In this document: positions 16,640 to 26,324 of the stretch, piece after piece | Numbering within the stretch: the first letter of the stretch is position 1 | Layout: every line of letters begins with the position of its first letter | Source of the DNA: Candidatus Saccharimonadota bacterium | GTDB lineage: Bacteria; Patescibacteriota; Saccharimonadia; Saccharimonadales; Saccharimonadaceae | Direction: 5' to 3' | Length of the DNA: 64,000 bases | NCBI GenBank assembly: GCA_017524405.1 | Contig: JAFWSJ010000014.1 | Coordinates: 1 to 64,000 of the forward strand | Notes under the pieces: generated by a model | The model's database searches: none | Seen by the model: the letters and a program-made list of their open reading frames with translations, nothing else | What the model was told of the DNA's origin: nothing | Made by a program: the position numbers and the translations under genes

Positions 16640-17251
16640 TTAGAGTCCGAAGAGTTTGACGAGTTCGGCTTGGATTTCTTCGATCGATGGGCTGGCGTCG
16701 ACGGTCGGAATATTGAAGTCCTTTGCGATATGGAGATATGCGTTGTCGACTTTGTGCTGGAAATCCATCGACTTCGACTCGAAGGTGTCGTTCTTCGAAT
16801 TATCGTCGCGGCCGGTTTGGCGAGCGAGGCGAGTTTCGTCTGGTAAAGTCAGAATAGCACATTTGTCCGGCTGGACGTACTGCTCTGGCATGGATTCTTT
16901 AGTAACGCGAATGATTTTGCTGCGACTAACGCCTTGGCCGTAGCCCTGATAAGCGAGCGTCGACCACCAGTTGCGGGCGGAAATGACGTAGCCGCCTTCT
17001 TTTAATACTGGTTCGGCGAGTTTGCGCCAAAGTTCTTGGCGGGCAGCCGTGAATAGAAGGACGTGCGTGAACGGTTCGAGATTGTATTTCTTGTCCTTGA
17101 TAATGCGGCGGAGTTCGTGGGCAGACTCGAGATCGCCGTCTGGTTCGTGCATAGTGATGACTGGTTTGCCGGTTTTACGGAGATGCTCGGCGAGTAATTC
17201 GACCTGCGTGGATTTACCGGTTGCGTCCTGACCTTCGATAACTATGTACAT
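16640..17251 (-). CDS. tmk: thymidylate kinase
   Basis: A 203-aa dTMP kinase-like P-loop enzyme that phosphorylates dTMP to dTDP. The P-loop is IEGQDATGKST at about 5-15, and QGYGQG and the C-terminal layout fit Tmk. The usual DR[YHF] motif after the third strand reads ISARNWWSTLAYQ, so the Asp is replaced by Ala while Arg and LAYQG are kept. Activity is likely but the change deserves note. It lies between DUF1653 and ung in one operon. Confidence 0.9.
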   Translation of the reverse strand: MYIVIEGQDATGKSTQVELLAEHLRKTGKPVITMHEPDGDLESAHELRRIIKDKKYNLEPFTHVLLFTAARQELWRKLAEPVLKEGGYVISARNWWSTLAYQGYGQGVSRSKIIRVTKESMPEQYVQPDKCAILTLPDETRLARQTGRDDNSKNDTFESKSMDFQHKVDNAYLHIAKDFNIPTVDASPSIEEIQAELVKLFGL

Positions 17252-17259
17252 ATTCCTCC

Positions 17260-17508
17260 TTAGTGCCCAGCCTTACTTTTAATGGTTTGTAACTCGAAAC
17301 GATATTTTTGCTTAACGTCTGGATACTTGTCGTGGTCTACTTCGCTAGTAAATAAGTCGTATGGGCGTGCGTATAGTTTGCCCTCTTCGTAGAGTTGACG
17401 ATAAATCACGAGTTTTTCGGCGGTCTCAGAGTGGGTTGCGATATCTTCGACAAGATAGAGGTCGCCCTTAAAATGTCGATAAATTCGGCCAGGGATTACT
17501 TCGTTCAT
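17260..17508 (-). CDS. DUF1653 family protein
   Basis: An 82-aa protein with the DUF1653 pattern: [36 protein letters not shown], and F at the end of the domain. Function unknown; a small beta-barrel fold is expected for the family. Its ATG overlaps the hisS stop by one base (TAATG), so it is translated with hisS. Confidence 0.85.
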   Translation of the reverse strand: MNEVIPGRIYRHFKGDLYLVEDIATHSETAEKLVIYRQLYEEGKLYARPYDLFTSEVDHDKYPDVKQKYRFELQTIKSKAGH

Positions 17509-18806
17509 TAGTTAAGCTCCAACGAGGTGGTTTCGCCAGACTCGAGGTTCTTTGCGACGAGCTTGCCGGATGCGGCTTCGTCGCCGCCGATAACGACGGC
17601 ATACTTTGCGATCTTGCCGGCGCGGTTGAATTTGTTGCCAAGTTTGCGATCGTCGAAGTCAATGTCGACGTTGTAGCCCTTGGCGCGGAGTTGGTCTGCG
17701 ACCTTCATCGCAAATGCGAATTCGTTTTCGCTAAGCGGTAATAGCACATAATCTACTGGTGCGGTCGTCTCGGTGTTTAGAAGCTTCTGCTCGTTCAAAA
17801 CATAGAAGAGGCGGGTGAGACCGATGCTACCACCGACGCCCGGGAAGCTCTGCTCGGAGAAGTTGCCGGCGAGGTTTTCATAGCGGCCGCCGCTCGAGAT
17901 GCTGCCAATTTCGCGGTAGTCCTTGAGGAAGGTTTCATAAACGGTGCCAGTGTAGTAGTCGAGGCCGCGGATAATCATGAGGTCAATTTCGAGGTCGCTC
18001 ATGCCCTCTTTGGCATTCAAGATGTTGAAAACGGTTTTCAATTCATCGAGGCCTTCGCGGACTGGCGCGAGGTCGCCAATAATCTCGGCGAGTTTGCCTT
18101 CGACAGTGGCGTAATCGCCCTTCGTGAACATGAAGGCCATAGTCTTCTCGACCTGGTCGGCGCTGAGGCCGAGGCCTTCGAGCTGCTCGCGGGACGCTTC
18201 GACTGGAATCTTCTCGGCGTGATCGATAATGCCGCTAATTTCGCTGGATTTGTTGCTGGCGCCAATTGCGGAAAGGAAGCCGGCGAGAACTTTGCGGTTG
18301 CTGATGCGAATCTTCATCTCTGGGAGGTTGAAGGTCTTGAGCGCGTCGTGGATACAAGCAATGACCTTTGCGTCGTAGGCGATCGGAAGCTTGTCGCGGC
18401 CAATAATGTCGCAGTCGCACTGATAGAATTCGCGGAAACGGCCGCGCTGGGCGCGTTCGCCGCGGAAGTTGCGGTTAATCTGGGTAACCTGGAATGGGAA
18501 AACGAGATCGTTGTTGTGCTCGACGACGTAGCGCGCGAGCGGGACGGTGTGGTCGAAGCGGAGTGCCTGGTCGGCGCTGTCGGCAGACTCGGCGGTCTTA
18601 TTAACCATATAAATCTGTTTCTCGGTGTCACCACCGGCCTTCGCGAGGAGAACTTCGGCGCGTTCGATGATTGGAGTCTCAATATTTAGAAAGCCGTAAT
18701 GGTGGTATACGTCGCTGATGTTTTGTTTGAGCTTGTCAAAAATGGCCTGCTCAGTTGGTAATAGTTCTTGCATGCCGGAAAGCGGCGACGTATTAATTTT
18801 CTTCAT
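17508..18806 (-). CDS. hisS: histidyl-tRNA synthetase
   Basis: A 432-aa class II synthetase that charges tRNA-His. The motif 2 region ([13 protein letters not shown]), the His-specific [12 protein letters not shown] and motif 3 (GGSIGLTRL) are all present, and the anticodon-binding domain occupies the last 100 residues. The minus-strand -10 TATACT ends 6 nt before the ATG, so the mRNA is predicted leaderless. It heads the operon hisS-DUF1653-tmk-ung-hydrolase. Confidence 0.96.
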   Translation of the reverse strand: MKKINTSPLSGMQELLPTEQAIFDKLKQNISDVYHHYGFLNIETPIIERAEVLLAKAGGDTEKQIYMVNKTAESADSADQALRFDHTVPLARYVVEHNNDLVFPFQVTQINRNFRGERAQRGRFREFYQCDCDIIGRDKLPIAYDAKVIACIHDALKTFNLPEMKIRISNRKVLAGFLSAIGASNKSSEISGIIDHAEKIPVEASREQLEGLGLSADQVEKTMAFMFTKGDYATVEGKLAEIIGDLAPVREGLDELKTVFNILNAKEGMSDLEIDLMIIRGLDYYTGTVYETFLKDYREIGSISSGGRYENLAGNFSEQSFPGVGGSIGLTRLFYVLNEQKLLNTETTAPVDYVLLPLSENEFAFAMKVADQLRAKGYNVDIDFDDRKLGNKFNRAGKIAKYAVVIGGDEAASGKLVAKNLESGETTSLELN

Positions 18807-18826
18807 AATAATAGTATAGCATATCT

Positions 18827-18855
18827 AGAAAAAGTCTCCCCTGTTGGAGAGACTT
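18827..18855 (-). terminator. intrinsic terminator
   Basis: AAGTCTC/GAGACTT stem with a GC-rich top; on the minus strand it is followed by TTTTTC. It ends the 121-aa gene just before the hisS promoter. Confidence 0.7.
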
Positions 18856-18860
18856 GTGAC

Positions 18861-19226
18861 TCAATCATTTTTGTAGCCTTTGCGATACGGCTTGAGCGCT
18901 TCTTTGAATTCTTTCACGGAATAACCGTGCTCGGTTGCGAAAGATACGACGTATTCTTTGTCGATGTCGCGAAGTAGCTCAAGTGTATTTTCCGGTAATA
19001 TGTGCCCGTCGTCTTCTTTGATGCATAGCGCGAGGATCTTATATGGCGGCTTGTCCTTTGGATTCTTTGTCTGCGAAAGGACGGATAGCGTACCGTTTTC
19101 GGTCCCCACGATCGTGCAGTCGACGAAGTAAATGTTTTGTTTGCGGAGCGCCTTCGGAAGGTGCTCGCGCATTTTGTCGCCGAAATACAATGTGATCGAA
19201 TCGCCTAATTTGAATGCATTTCCCAT
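18861..19226 (-). CDS. hypothetical protein, 121 aa
   Basis: An unrecognised soluble protein. The N-terminal half is beta-rich (FKLGDSITLYFGD, GTLSVLSQT) and the C-terminal half helical and basic (EHGYSVKEFKEALKPYRKGYK). The start is supported by a very strong GGGAGG site, and a TATAAT box lies about 50 nt upstream. It is a single-gene transcription unit. Confidence 0.65.
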   Translation of the reverse strand: MGNAFKLGDSITLYFGDKMREHLPKALRKQNIYFVDCTIVGTENGTLSVLSQTKNPKDKPPYKILALCIKEDDGHILPENTLELLRDIDKEYVVSFATEHGYSVKEFKEALKPYRKGYKND

Positions 19227-19338
19227 GTCGCTTACCTCCCTATTTCTGATGCTCTGTCGCTGAGAAACTGCCTTGATTATAACATGGTGAGATTAATGTT
19301 TGATAATGCGGCTAGATTGTGCTAAGATATTGGAGTGT

Positions 19339-19414
19339 GGCTCTGTAGCTCAGTTGGTAGAGCAGAGGCCTGAAGAGCCTTGTGTCGACGGTTCAAGTCC
19401 GCCCGGAGCCACCA
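19339..19414 (+). tRNA. tRNA-Phe(GAA)
   Basis: Acceptor GGCTCTG/CGGAGCC, anticodon arm GAGGC-CTGAAGA-GCCTT giving GAA, T-arm GACGG-TTCAAGT-CCGCC in register, and encoded CCA. A -10-like TAAGAT lies about 10 nt upstream. Confidence 0.96.
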
Positions 19415-19436
19415 TTTAAGATAGCGCCGATGGGTG

Positions 19437-19682
19437 TTATTTTTTTGTAAATTTGTAATATAGGGCGAGGCCGCCGCGCTCGTCTGGAACGCGCTCGATT
19501 TCGATGCCGAGCTGCTCGCATTTGCCCATGACCGCTGAAAATATCTCGCCCTGATCGAGTGGGTCCATGTGTTGGTTAGGGTCGTAGTTTGTGATTTCGG
19601 CAATCGTGAGGGTAGTACCGGCTGGGGCGTCTTTGATTTTTCCAACAATTGCCATAATAAGTGCTTCTCTTTGGATGTCCAT
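19437..19682 (-). CDS. hypothetical protein, 81 aa, leaderless
   Basis: A small protein beginning MDIQREALIM with the segment GTTLTIAEITNYDPNQHMDP and an acidic middle. Family not recognised; the length and alternation suggest a winged-helix-like or ferredoxin-like small domain, which is only a guess. TATAAT on the minus strand ends 6 nt before the ATG at 19682, which decides this start over the internal ATG near codon 10. Confidence 0.65.
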   Translation of the reverse strand: MDIQREALIMAIVGKIKDAPAGTTLTIAEITNYDPNQHMDPLDQGEIFSAVMGKCEQLGIEIERVPDERGGLALYYKFTKK

Positions 19683-19752
19683 ATTTTAATTATAGCGTTT
19701 CAGGCCTTCATTTTTCATAATTCTACATGCTAAAATAAAGAAAAGGAGAAAA

Positions 19753-21132
19753 GTGGAGATGGATGACAAAATCTTTCAGATTATTGCCGATGAAGAACGC
19801 CGTCAAAGCGAGGGTTTGGAGCTAATTCCAAGCGAAAACTACGTCTCGCCACAGGTGCTCAAAGCGATGGGCTCGGTACTTACCAACAAATATTCCGAAG
19901 GCTACCCAAACTTCGAGAATCTTGATGGGACGGATGCCCAGGTTCTAAAGGGCGCTGGCGAGGAAAACTATCGTTATTATGGCGGCCAGGATAATACTGA
20001 CCGTATTGAGCGTCTTGCGATTGCGCGTGCTCGTAGGTTATTCCACGCGGACCACGCCAATGTTCAGCCACATTCTGGCGCGCAGGCAAACAATGCCGTC
20101 TATAATGCCTGGTTGAAGCCTGGCGACACTGTGCTCGGTATGGACCTTGCTCACGGCGGTCACCTTACTCATGGTGCGCCAGTTACGCAGAGTGCTCAGA
20201 TTTATAACTTCATCTCCTATGGCACGAACCCGGAGACCGGTGACCTCGATTATGATGAAATCGAGCGCCTCGCAATGGAACACAAGCCAAAAATTATCTT
20301 GGTTGGCTATTCTGCCTTCATGAAGATCCCTGATTTTGATTGTATTGCAAAGATTGGCGCGAAGATTCCTGGTTGTCTTCTCATGGCAGATATGGCGCAT
20401 GTGGCTGGCCTTATCGCTGGCGGCGTCCATCCGAATCCACTCGATCATGGCTTCCACGTCATGACGACCACTACGCACAAGACGCTTCGTGGCCCACGCG
20501 GCGGCTTGATTCTCTCAAAAGGCATTGTAAGCAATCCTTTGAAGAAGGTTGGCCATTCGATTGAAAATATTCCAACGCTCATTGACCGCTCGGTCTTCCC
20601 TGGTACGCAGGGTGGCCCGCTCATGCACGTAATTGCGGCGAAGGCGGTATGTTTCTATGAGGCTGGGCTTCCTAGCTTCCGTCGCTATGCGCGTCAGATT
20701 GTAAATAACACTAAGGTGCTCGCAGCCGAGCTAAAAGACGCTGGCTTCGTCTTGATTGGCGGCGGTTCCGAAAATCACCTTCTACTTATCGATACGATTA
20801 AGACTTGTGGCGTCGATGGTAAGACTTTTGAAAAGCTTTGCGACCGCTGCGGTTTGACTTTGAACGCGAATGCGATTCCAAATGATACGCGTAAGCGCTT
20901 CTCGCCATCCGGTGTCCGTCTCGGTACGCCTGCTATCACTACTCGTGGTATGGGCGAAAACGAAATGCGCATGCTCGCAACTTGCTTGAATGCAATCGCA
21001 GACTTCTGCCCTGGCCGTAATAATGGCGAATGGCAGGATGTTGAAATCATGGGCAAGGTTATCGTTGAACTTCGTGAGGCCGTGAGGTATCTCGGCAAGA
21101 AGTTCCCAACTCCAACCGAAAGAAAGATTTAG
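19753..21132 (+). CDS. glyA: serine hydroxymethyltransferase
   Basis: A PLP enzyme that interconverts serine and glycine while producing methylene-tetrahydrofolate for dTMP synthesis. At 459 aa it is longer than the usual 415-420. The PLP lysine is in TTTTHKTLRGPRGG; the N-terminal SEGLELIPSENYVS and NKYSEGYP blocks are canonical. GTG at 19753 follows AAAGGAG at ideal spacing; an ATG two codons later is the alternative. Single gene with its own terminator. Confidence 0.96.
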   Translation: MEMDDKIFQIIADEERRQSEGLELIPSENYVSPQVLKAMGSVLTNKYSEGYPNFENLDGTDAQVLKGAGEENYRYYGGQDNTDRIERLAIARARRLFHADHANVQPHSGAQANNAVYNAWLKPGDTVLGMDLAHGGHLTHGAPVTQSAQIYNFISYGTNPETGDLDYDEIERLAMEHKPKIILVGYSAFMKIPDFDCIAKIGAKIPGCLLMADMAHVAGLIAGGVHPNPLDHGFHVMTTTTHKTLRGPRGGLILSKGIVSNPLKKVGHSIENIPTLIDRSVFPGTQGGPLMHVIAAKAVCFYEAGLPSFRRYARQIVNNTKVLAAELKDAGFVLIGGGSENHLLLIDTIKTCGVDGKTFEKLCDRCGLTLNANAIPNDTRKRFSPSGVRLGTPAITTRGMGENEMRMLATCLNAIADFCPGRNNGEWQDVEIMGKVIVELREAVRYLGKKFPTPTERKI

Positions 21133-21135
21133 CAC

Positions 21136-21170
21136 AAAAAAGAACCGGACGTTGAATCCGGTTCTTTTTT
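21136..21170. terminator. bidirectional terminator
   Basis: AAAAAGAACCGGA/TCCGGTTCTTTTTT, a 12-13 bp stem between convergent glyA and recR, just touching the recR stop. Confidence 0.9.
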
Positions 21171-21774
21171 ATAGCTTCGTTCTGTTGTTAAGTGCCGAGG
21201 TCAAGGTGATCTGGTCGGCGTATTCGAGCGAGACGCCGAGCGGCAGGCCGCGAGCGAGGCGCGTGATCTTTAATTCTGGGTATTTCTCGCGAAGGAGTTT
21301 GTCGATAAGGATGGCGGTAGATTCGCCTTCGACGGATGGGTTGGTTGCGATGATGATCTCCGTGGCGGAATCTTTTTTGACGCGGTCGATGAGCTCGCGG
21401 ATATGGAGCTGATCAGCCGTTATGCCGTCCATTGGCGAAATGGCGCCGCCGAGTACGTGATAGGTGCCGTGATAGGCTTTGGTTTGCTCGATGGCGTAAA
21501 TATCTAGCGGCTCTTCGACGACGAGGATAGTAGACTTGTCGCGCGCAGGGTCGCTATAGAGCGGCGAAACTTCTTCGGACGCGTCCATGATTGCAAAGGT
21601 GACCGGGCAGCTTTTTACGCCATCGTGAAGTGCGGAAAGCGACGAGGCGATATTTGCGGCAATGGTCGAGTCGCTTTTCAGCAAAAAGTAGGCGTAGCGC
21701 TCGGCGGTGCGAGGCCCTACGCCCGGAAGGCGCCCTAAAGCGTCAATAACGTCATTTAGCGCGCTAGGTAGCAT
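21169..21774 (-). CDS. recR: recombination mediator RecR, zinc finger lost
   Basis: About 201 aa with the N-terminal helix-hairpin-helix (LGRLPGVGPRTAERYA) and the Toprim domain (VVEEPLD, HVLGGAISPMDGI, ATNPSVEG) of RecR, which loads RecA with RecFO in gap repair. The four-Cys zinc finger normally between them is reduced to one Cys (Cys56 in SCPVTF); the other positions are occupied by non-Cys residues, and the length is preserved. The ATG directly follows the ybaB stop. Confidence 0.92.
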   Translation of the reverse strand: MLPSALNDVIDALGRLPGVGPRTAERYAYFLLKSDSTIAANIASSLSALHDGVKSCPVTFAIMDASEEVSPLYSDPARDKSTILVVEEPLDIYAIEQTKAYHGTYHVLGGAISPMDGITADQLHIRELIDRVKKDSATEIIIATNPSVEGESTAILIDKLLREKYPELKITRLARGLPLGVSLEYADQITLTSALNNRTKL

Positions 21775-21775
21775 A

Positions 21776-22072
21776 TTACATACCAAGGCTGCCGAGAGAG
21801 CCCATGAGTGGCTTCATCTTCTCGGTGGCAATTTCTTGTGCTTTGGCAAAGCCATCGCGCATACAGTTTTCAATCCAGCGCTCGAGTTCGTGGATATCGT
21901 CGAGATCGACCTTCTCTGGGTCGATGGTGACTTTGCGAACTTTTAGCTCGCCGGTAATCTGAACGACAACAGCGCCGTCACCGGCTTCTACTTCTACGAT
22001 TTCATTCTTTAGCTCTTTCTGAGCTTTGCGAAGCTGATTAATCATCTTCATCTGGTCCATAGTGGCACCCAT
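21776..22072 (-). CDS. ybaB: YbaB/EbfC nucleoid-associated protein
   Basis: A 98-aa protein with the N-terminal helix MINQLRKAQKELKNE, the central strands GDGAVVVQITGELKV and the C-terminal helix of YbaB. The dimer binds DNA. It sits next to recR downstream of dnaX, the usual bacterial order, although here dnaB and a membrane protein intervene. The start is supported by GGGAGAAG within the end of the upstream gene. Confidence 0.92.
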   Translation of the reverse strand: MGATMDQMKMINQLRKAQKELKNEIVEVEAGDGAVVVQITGELKVRKVTIDPEKVDLDDIHELERWIENCMRDGFAKAQEIATEKMKPLMGSLGSLGM

Positions 22073-22073
22073 A

Positions 22074-23528
22074 CTATTCTTCTCCCTTTTCAGTAACTAA
22101 TGAGTATATATATAGTCTATCAGAATTTCGAGTGTTTGGCGACGTGATTATCTGTTTGAGCTCGTATTTGCCGCTGTAAACCGGGTTGAAGCTCGCGATT
22201 TGGTTCGTCTTGGCGTTCTTCGCCTTATCGGCGGTTTGATAGCCGTCGTACTTCTCGAGTAGGCGGAAGAAATCATTATTCTTGTGGTCTGCGGTTAGGA
22301 TCAAGGTCGTATCGTTCGGGACGTTTTCTTTGACGATAGTGAGGTCGTTGTTGAAGTTATTGACGACGCGTGGAATATAGTGGTAACCAAAGATGAAGTG
22401 CGAAAGTCCGGAGCTAATGATGAAGATCATGACGGCAACCATTGGGACGATGCCGAGCAGGTGTGCGTAAGGGTTTTCTGGGAATAACGTGTACCATTTT
22501 TCGACGATTGATTCGATACCGGCGGCGCTAAGAATTGCGATTGGGATAATGATTGAGATTGCGACGTCCTGGCTGAGACCGGACAGGAAAATCGAGAAGA
22601 TGACGAGGAGGCTGACGACAGTGTTTCTCGACATAAACATCTTGCCTACCGACGCGAGGATGCCGATGATAACGAGCGCGACCGTCGCAAGACCAAAGAG
22701 CGGCGCGAGATAGACGCTGCTATAGGCGAGGCTAAAGCTGAAAAATGGCGCAAAGGCATTGGTGATGTTCGCGATAAATCCTTCGAAGCTTAGGTTGTTT
22801 GTAAAGAGTAGGTTTTGCAACGTGGATGGATTCAAAACGCAGCTAATAACGAGCGGCGCGACGGACAGCACGAAGATCAAAATACAGAGAATTAGCTGGT
22901 AGATTTTGAGCTGTTTGAGCGCGAAACGAAGATGTGGGTGAATGAGGCCGGCGACAGTAATTGCGAGCGCGACATATGCGAGATATGGCGTATAGAGCGA
23001 TAGCGCAATACTTATGAAGAAGAATATTACGAGGAGCGGGTTGACATTGTCGTTCCCTACGATCTTTGAACCGAGCCAGAGGACTAGTGCGAGCCAGAAG
23101 ATATACATGATGGCTGGCGTGCCGCTAGTTGCGAGGAATAGGAATGCGGTCGACAGAACTGTGAGGACGGAGCCGACGATGGCGACGTCGGATTTAAACC
23201 AGCGGTTAAGGAGGAGAATAATGAAAATGGCGGTCGCTACGGCGATGATCATGGAAGGGAGTTTGATGGCAAATAGATTAAGCCCAAAGATTGCGAGGCT
23301 GCCTTTTTGGAGTGCAAAGTAAGGGAGATTGATGATATTTCCCTGTTTTATAAACTCTGAGTCTAGGGCGCTAGCCTGTACGGTCGAAGCCATTTCTGCT
23401 TCGGACAAACCGGTTGGCGCAACGCCTGGTAGTAATGTAAGCAAAATGAAGAACGCTACAGAAAGTAGGATATAGCCAATAATGAAGCGATATCGGTACA
23501 AAAAGAATTGTTCTACGTGTTTTTTCAC
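22074..23528 (-). CDS. GT-C fold membrane glycosyltransferase-like protein
   Basis: A 484-aa multi-pass membrane protein with about ten hydrophobic helices. The first external loop (APTGLSEAEMAST) and the segment INLPYFALQKGSLAIFGLN followed by KLPSMI resemble the GT39/ArnT-like architecture, with a soluble C-terminal domain of about 90 residues. A lipid-linked sugar transferase is the likeliest role. The start is GTG at 23528, exactly 7 nt after TATAAT, giving a predicted leaderless mRNA inside the dnaX-dnaB-ybaB-recR run. Confidence 0.7.
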   Translation of the reverse strand: MKKHVEQFFLYRYRFIIGYILLSVAFFILLTLLPGVAPTGLSEAEMASTVQASALDSEFIKQGNIINLPYFALQKGSLAIFGLNLFAIKLPSMIIAVATAIFIILLLNRWFKSDVAIVGSVLTVLSTAFLFLATSGTPAIMYIFWLALVLWLGSKIVGNDNVNPLLVIFFFISIALSLYTPYLAYVALAITVAGLIHPHLRFALKQLKIYQLILCILIFVLSVAPLVISCVLNPSTLQNLLFTNNLSFEGFIANITNAFAPFFSFSLAYSSVYLAPLFGLATVALVIIGILASVGKMFMSRNTVVSLLVIFSIFLSGLSQDVAISIIIPIAILSAAGIESIVEKWYTLFPENPYAHLLGIVPMVAVMIFIISSGLSHFIFGYHYIPRVVNNFNNDLTIVKENVPNDTTLILTADHKNNDFFRLLEKYDGYQTADKAKNAKTNQIASFNPVYSGKYELKQIITSPNTRNSDRLYIYSLVTEKGEE

Positions 23529-23561
23529 TGTGATTATTATAGCATAACCAACAAGACGCAA

Positions 23562-24908
23562 CTAGTCGTGCTTCGTGTCGAGCGACATAAAGCGGACGTG
23601 TTCTTTGTCGAAGAAGAGTTCAATATTGGCAGTGGCCCCGCGGCGGTGCTTGGCGATAACGAGGTCGGCGATGTTCTGGCGCTCGGTTTCTTTGTCGTAG
23701 TAATCTTCGCGGTGGATGAACATAACGATATCTGCATCCTGCTCAATGGAACCGGATTCGCGGAGGTCGGATAGGACTGGGATCTTACTATCGCGGCTAT
23801 CGACGCCACGGTTGAGCTGAGAGAGCGCGATGACTGGAACGTTAAGTTCGCGGGCGATTAACTTAAGACCGCGGGAAATTTCGGAAACTTCCTGGACGCG
23901 GTTTTCGGAACCGCGCGATGAGCTGCCCTGCATGAGCTGGAGGTAGTCGACAACGATGAGGCCAAGGTCGTGTTCGTGGGCGACGCGGCGAGCTTTAGTG
24001 CGCATTTCCATGACGTTCATGCCAGCTTTATCGTCGATGAAGATTTGATCTTCGGAAAGTTCGCTCATACCATCGGAAATCCTAGCAAAATCATCATCGG
24101 TGAGGTTGCCGGTCGAGATATTGAACGAGTTGACGCCGGATGCATCGGAAAGCATGCGGTTGGCGAGCTGGTCGCGGCTCATCTCTAGCGAGAAGATGAG
24201 GACGGCCTTCTTGTTAATCGTGGCCACGTTGCGCGCGAAGTTCAAAGCAAGTGCAGTCTTACCCATTGCCGGGCGAGCGGCGAGAATGATAAGGTCGGAG
24301 CGATGGAAACCGGCCGTGACGCGGTCAAGGTCTGGATAGCCGGTCTTGAGGCCAGCGATTGAACCTTTGTTCTCGTGCAATTGCTCGAGGCGGTCAAAGG
24401 CGGATGAAAGTAAATCGGCGAGCGCGATTGCGTCGGTTTTGACGTTTTTATCCGAGACGTCAAAGAGGACTTTTTCCGCTTCGCTCATGACGGCTTCGGC
24501 ATCGTCGCTTTCGTTGTAGGCTTCTTCCGTAATCTTGGTTGCGGCGTTGATTAGGCGGCGACGAATGGCTTTTTCGTGAATGATTTTTGCGTAATCAACG
24601 GAGTGCGCTGCGGTTGGCGTGTAGTTACTAAGTTCGGAAAGATAGGCGGAGCCGCCAGCTTTTTCGACGAGTTTTTTGGATTTTAATTCGTTGCGGACGG
24701 TGATAAGGTCGACCGAGCGGCGATGCTCGTAGAGCGACCAAATCGCGGTCGCGATAAGGCGATGACGCTCGTCATAGAAATCATTTGGAGCGACAATTTC
24801 GACGACATCAGAAAGGACTTCTTCGGAAATCAGAATAGCGCCGAGCAAGGATTTTTCGGCTTCTAGGTTTTGCGGCGTCACGCGGCCAGTTTCTTTTTCG
24901 TTACTCAT
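23562..24908 (-). CDS. dnaB: replicative DNA helicase DnaB
   Basis: A 448-aa hexameric helicase with the N-terminal DnaB domain (PQNLEAEKSLLGAIL) and the RecA-like C-terminal domain: Walker A ARPAMGKT, Walker B LIVVDYLQLM, and the Arg-finger region near LRESGSIEQDAD. No intein. Its ATG overlaps the dnaX stop by 8 nt. Confidence 0.97.
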   Translation of the reverse strand: MSNEKETGRVTPQNLEAEKSLLGAILISEEVLSDVVEIVAPNDFYDERHRLIATAIWSLYEHRRSVDLITVRNELKSKKLVEKAGGSAYLSELSNYTPTAAHSVDYAKIIHEKAIRRRLINAATKITEEAYNESDDAEAVMSEAEKVLFDVSDKNVKTDAIALADLLSSAFDRLEQLHENKGSIAGLKTGYPDLDRVTAGFHRSDLIILAARPAMGKTALALNFARNVATINKKAVLIFSLEMSRDQLANRMLSDASGVNSFNISTGNLTDDDFARISDGMSELSEDQIFIDDKAGMNVMEMRTKARRVAHEHDLGLIVVDYLQLMQGSSSRGSENRVQEVSEISRGLKLIARELNVPVIALSQLNRGVDSRDSKIPVLSDLRESGSIEQDADIVMFIHREDYYDKETERQNIADLVIAKHRRGATANIELFFDKEHVRFMSLDTKHD

Positions 24909-26268
24909 CTATTTCGATTTCCTCTCCCCCACCAATTGCGTCCATGATATTTGCAATGTCTGGATCAACCGCGAGCGGCTGATCGCTTATTAATATTGTA
25001 TATGATTCTGGTAGAACTGACGTAATTAATGAGCGTTTCGTGTCGAGGCGTTTTCTGATGAAGGCGTTTGTGGCGTGGACTTCGAAGGTTGTGCCGTTCA
25101 GACAATAATGGGCTTTCTCGAAATTGCTGAGTTCCATCGGGGCATTTTCGCGGACGTTTTCAAGAACTTTTTGCCAGATTTCTTCGCCAGAACTGCCAGT
25201 TGCGACAACGGTAACTTTGGCTGGGGCGGGTTCTGGTTTCGGCTCCTCTTTTGGATTTGCCGGCGCGGCTTTTGGAGCGGCTGGCGTTGGTGCGGCTTTT
25301 TGTGGGGCCGGTGCTGGCGCTACTATGCGCGGAGCTGCGGCCTGTTCGCGATAAAATGCCAAGAGTAGTTTAGCGTTCGGATGCGCGTTGCGGCTGACGT
25401 CAGTAAGCTTGTCGAGGAGTGGCAGATAGGTTGGCTCTGGTTTTTCGAGAATGCGATCGATAAGCTCGGTTGCGATGATTTCGGCTTTGATGCCAGAATC
25501 GAGAAGCTCGCGAAGAGTTTGATTGACAGTCGTGGTATCTGCGCTAGCGTAGGCTGTAAGTAATTTCTCGACGAGTTCGTCTTGTGGCAGGCCGAGAGAC
25601 TCATTTAGCAGCCCTGCGGTGATTTTGCCATCAGAAAGCGTCGAAACTTGATCAAGCAAAGACAGCGAATCGCGAAAAGAACCGCCGCCGCGTTTGACAA
25701 CAATTTTTAGAGCTTCGTCGTCGATATCGATCTTCTCTTTTTTGCAGATGTTTTTGAGATGCTCGAGCATCGTGCCTGGATCAGCGAGCTTAAATGTAAA
25801 GACTTGACTGCGCGATGTAATGGTGACTGGCACTTTGTGTGCGTCGGTCGTTGCCATGATGAAAATGACGTGTTCCGGCGGTTCCTCGAGCGTCTTCAAT
25901 AATGCATTAAAAGCAGACTTACTGAGCATGTGGACTTCATCGATAATGTAAACTTTGTATTTGCCCTTCGTCGGTGCGATAATCGCACGCTCGCGCAAAT
26001 CGCGAATATTGTCAACGCCAGTGTTGCTTGCGGCATCGATTTCAATAATATCGAGATAATCGTCTTCGAGTTCGTATTTGAAACCGTTAATTTCGTGAGC
26101 GAGAATGCGGGCGACAGAGGTTTTGCCGGTTCCACGTGGGCCGATGAAAAGATAGGCGTGGGAGATTTTACCATTTTTGATGGAATGAGAAAGAATGTCT
26201 GTGATTTGCGGTTGCCCAACAACCTCATCCAGACTGCGTGGTCGATACCTCCTGTACAGCGCCTTCAT
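24901..26268 (-). CDS. dnaX: DNA polymerase III subunit gamma/tau, zinc module absent
   Basis: A 455-aa clamp-loader ATPase: Walker A GPRGTGKT at 43-50, Walker B with IIDEVHMLSKSAF, sensor 1 near TSRSQVF, a Pro/Ala-rich linker at about 325-365 and a tau-like C-terminal domain. In E. coli a four-Cys zinc module lies between the Walker A helix and IEIDAAS; here the segment is shortened (HEINGFKYELEDDYLD) and has no Cys. The start was moved to the ATG at 26268 because TATAAT ends 6 nt before it (leaderless). Confidence 0.95.
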   Translation of the reverse strand: MKALYRRYRPRSLDEVVGQPQITDILSHSIKNGKISHAYLFIGPRGTGKTSVARILAHEINGFKYELEDDYLDIIEIDAASNTGVDNIRDLRERAIIAPTKGKYKVYIIDEVHMLSKSAFNALLKTLEEPPEHVIFIMATTDAHKVPVTITSRSQVFTFKLADPGTMLEHLKNICKKEKIDIDDEALKIVVKRGGGSFRDSLSLLDQVSTLSDGKITAGLLNESLGLPQDELVEKLLTAYASADTTTVNQTLRELLDSGIKAEIIATELIDRILEKPEPTYLPLLDKLTDVSRNAHPNAKLLLAFYREQAAAPRIVAPAPAPQKAAPTPAAPKAAPANPKEEPKPEPAPAKVTVVATGSSGEEIWQKVLENVRENAPMELSNFEKAHYCLNGTTFEVHATNAFIRKRLDTKRSLITSVLPESYTILISDQPLAVDPDIANIMDAIGGGEEIEIDE

Positions 26269-26284
26269 AGTTTTATTATACCTC

Positions 26285-26316
26285 AAAAAAGAGTATCTCC
26301 CCGCTGATACTCTTTA
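26285..26316 (-). terminator. intrinsic terminator of the aquaporin gene
   Basis: AAAGAGTATC/GATACTCTTT stem, followed on the minus strand by T-rich sequence. It sits directly upstream of the dnaX promoter. Confidence 0.75.
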
Positions 26317-26324
26317 AATGTAGG

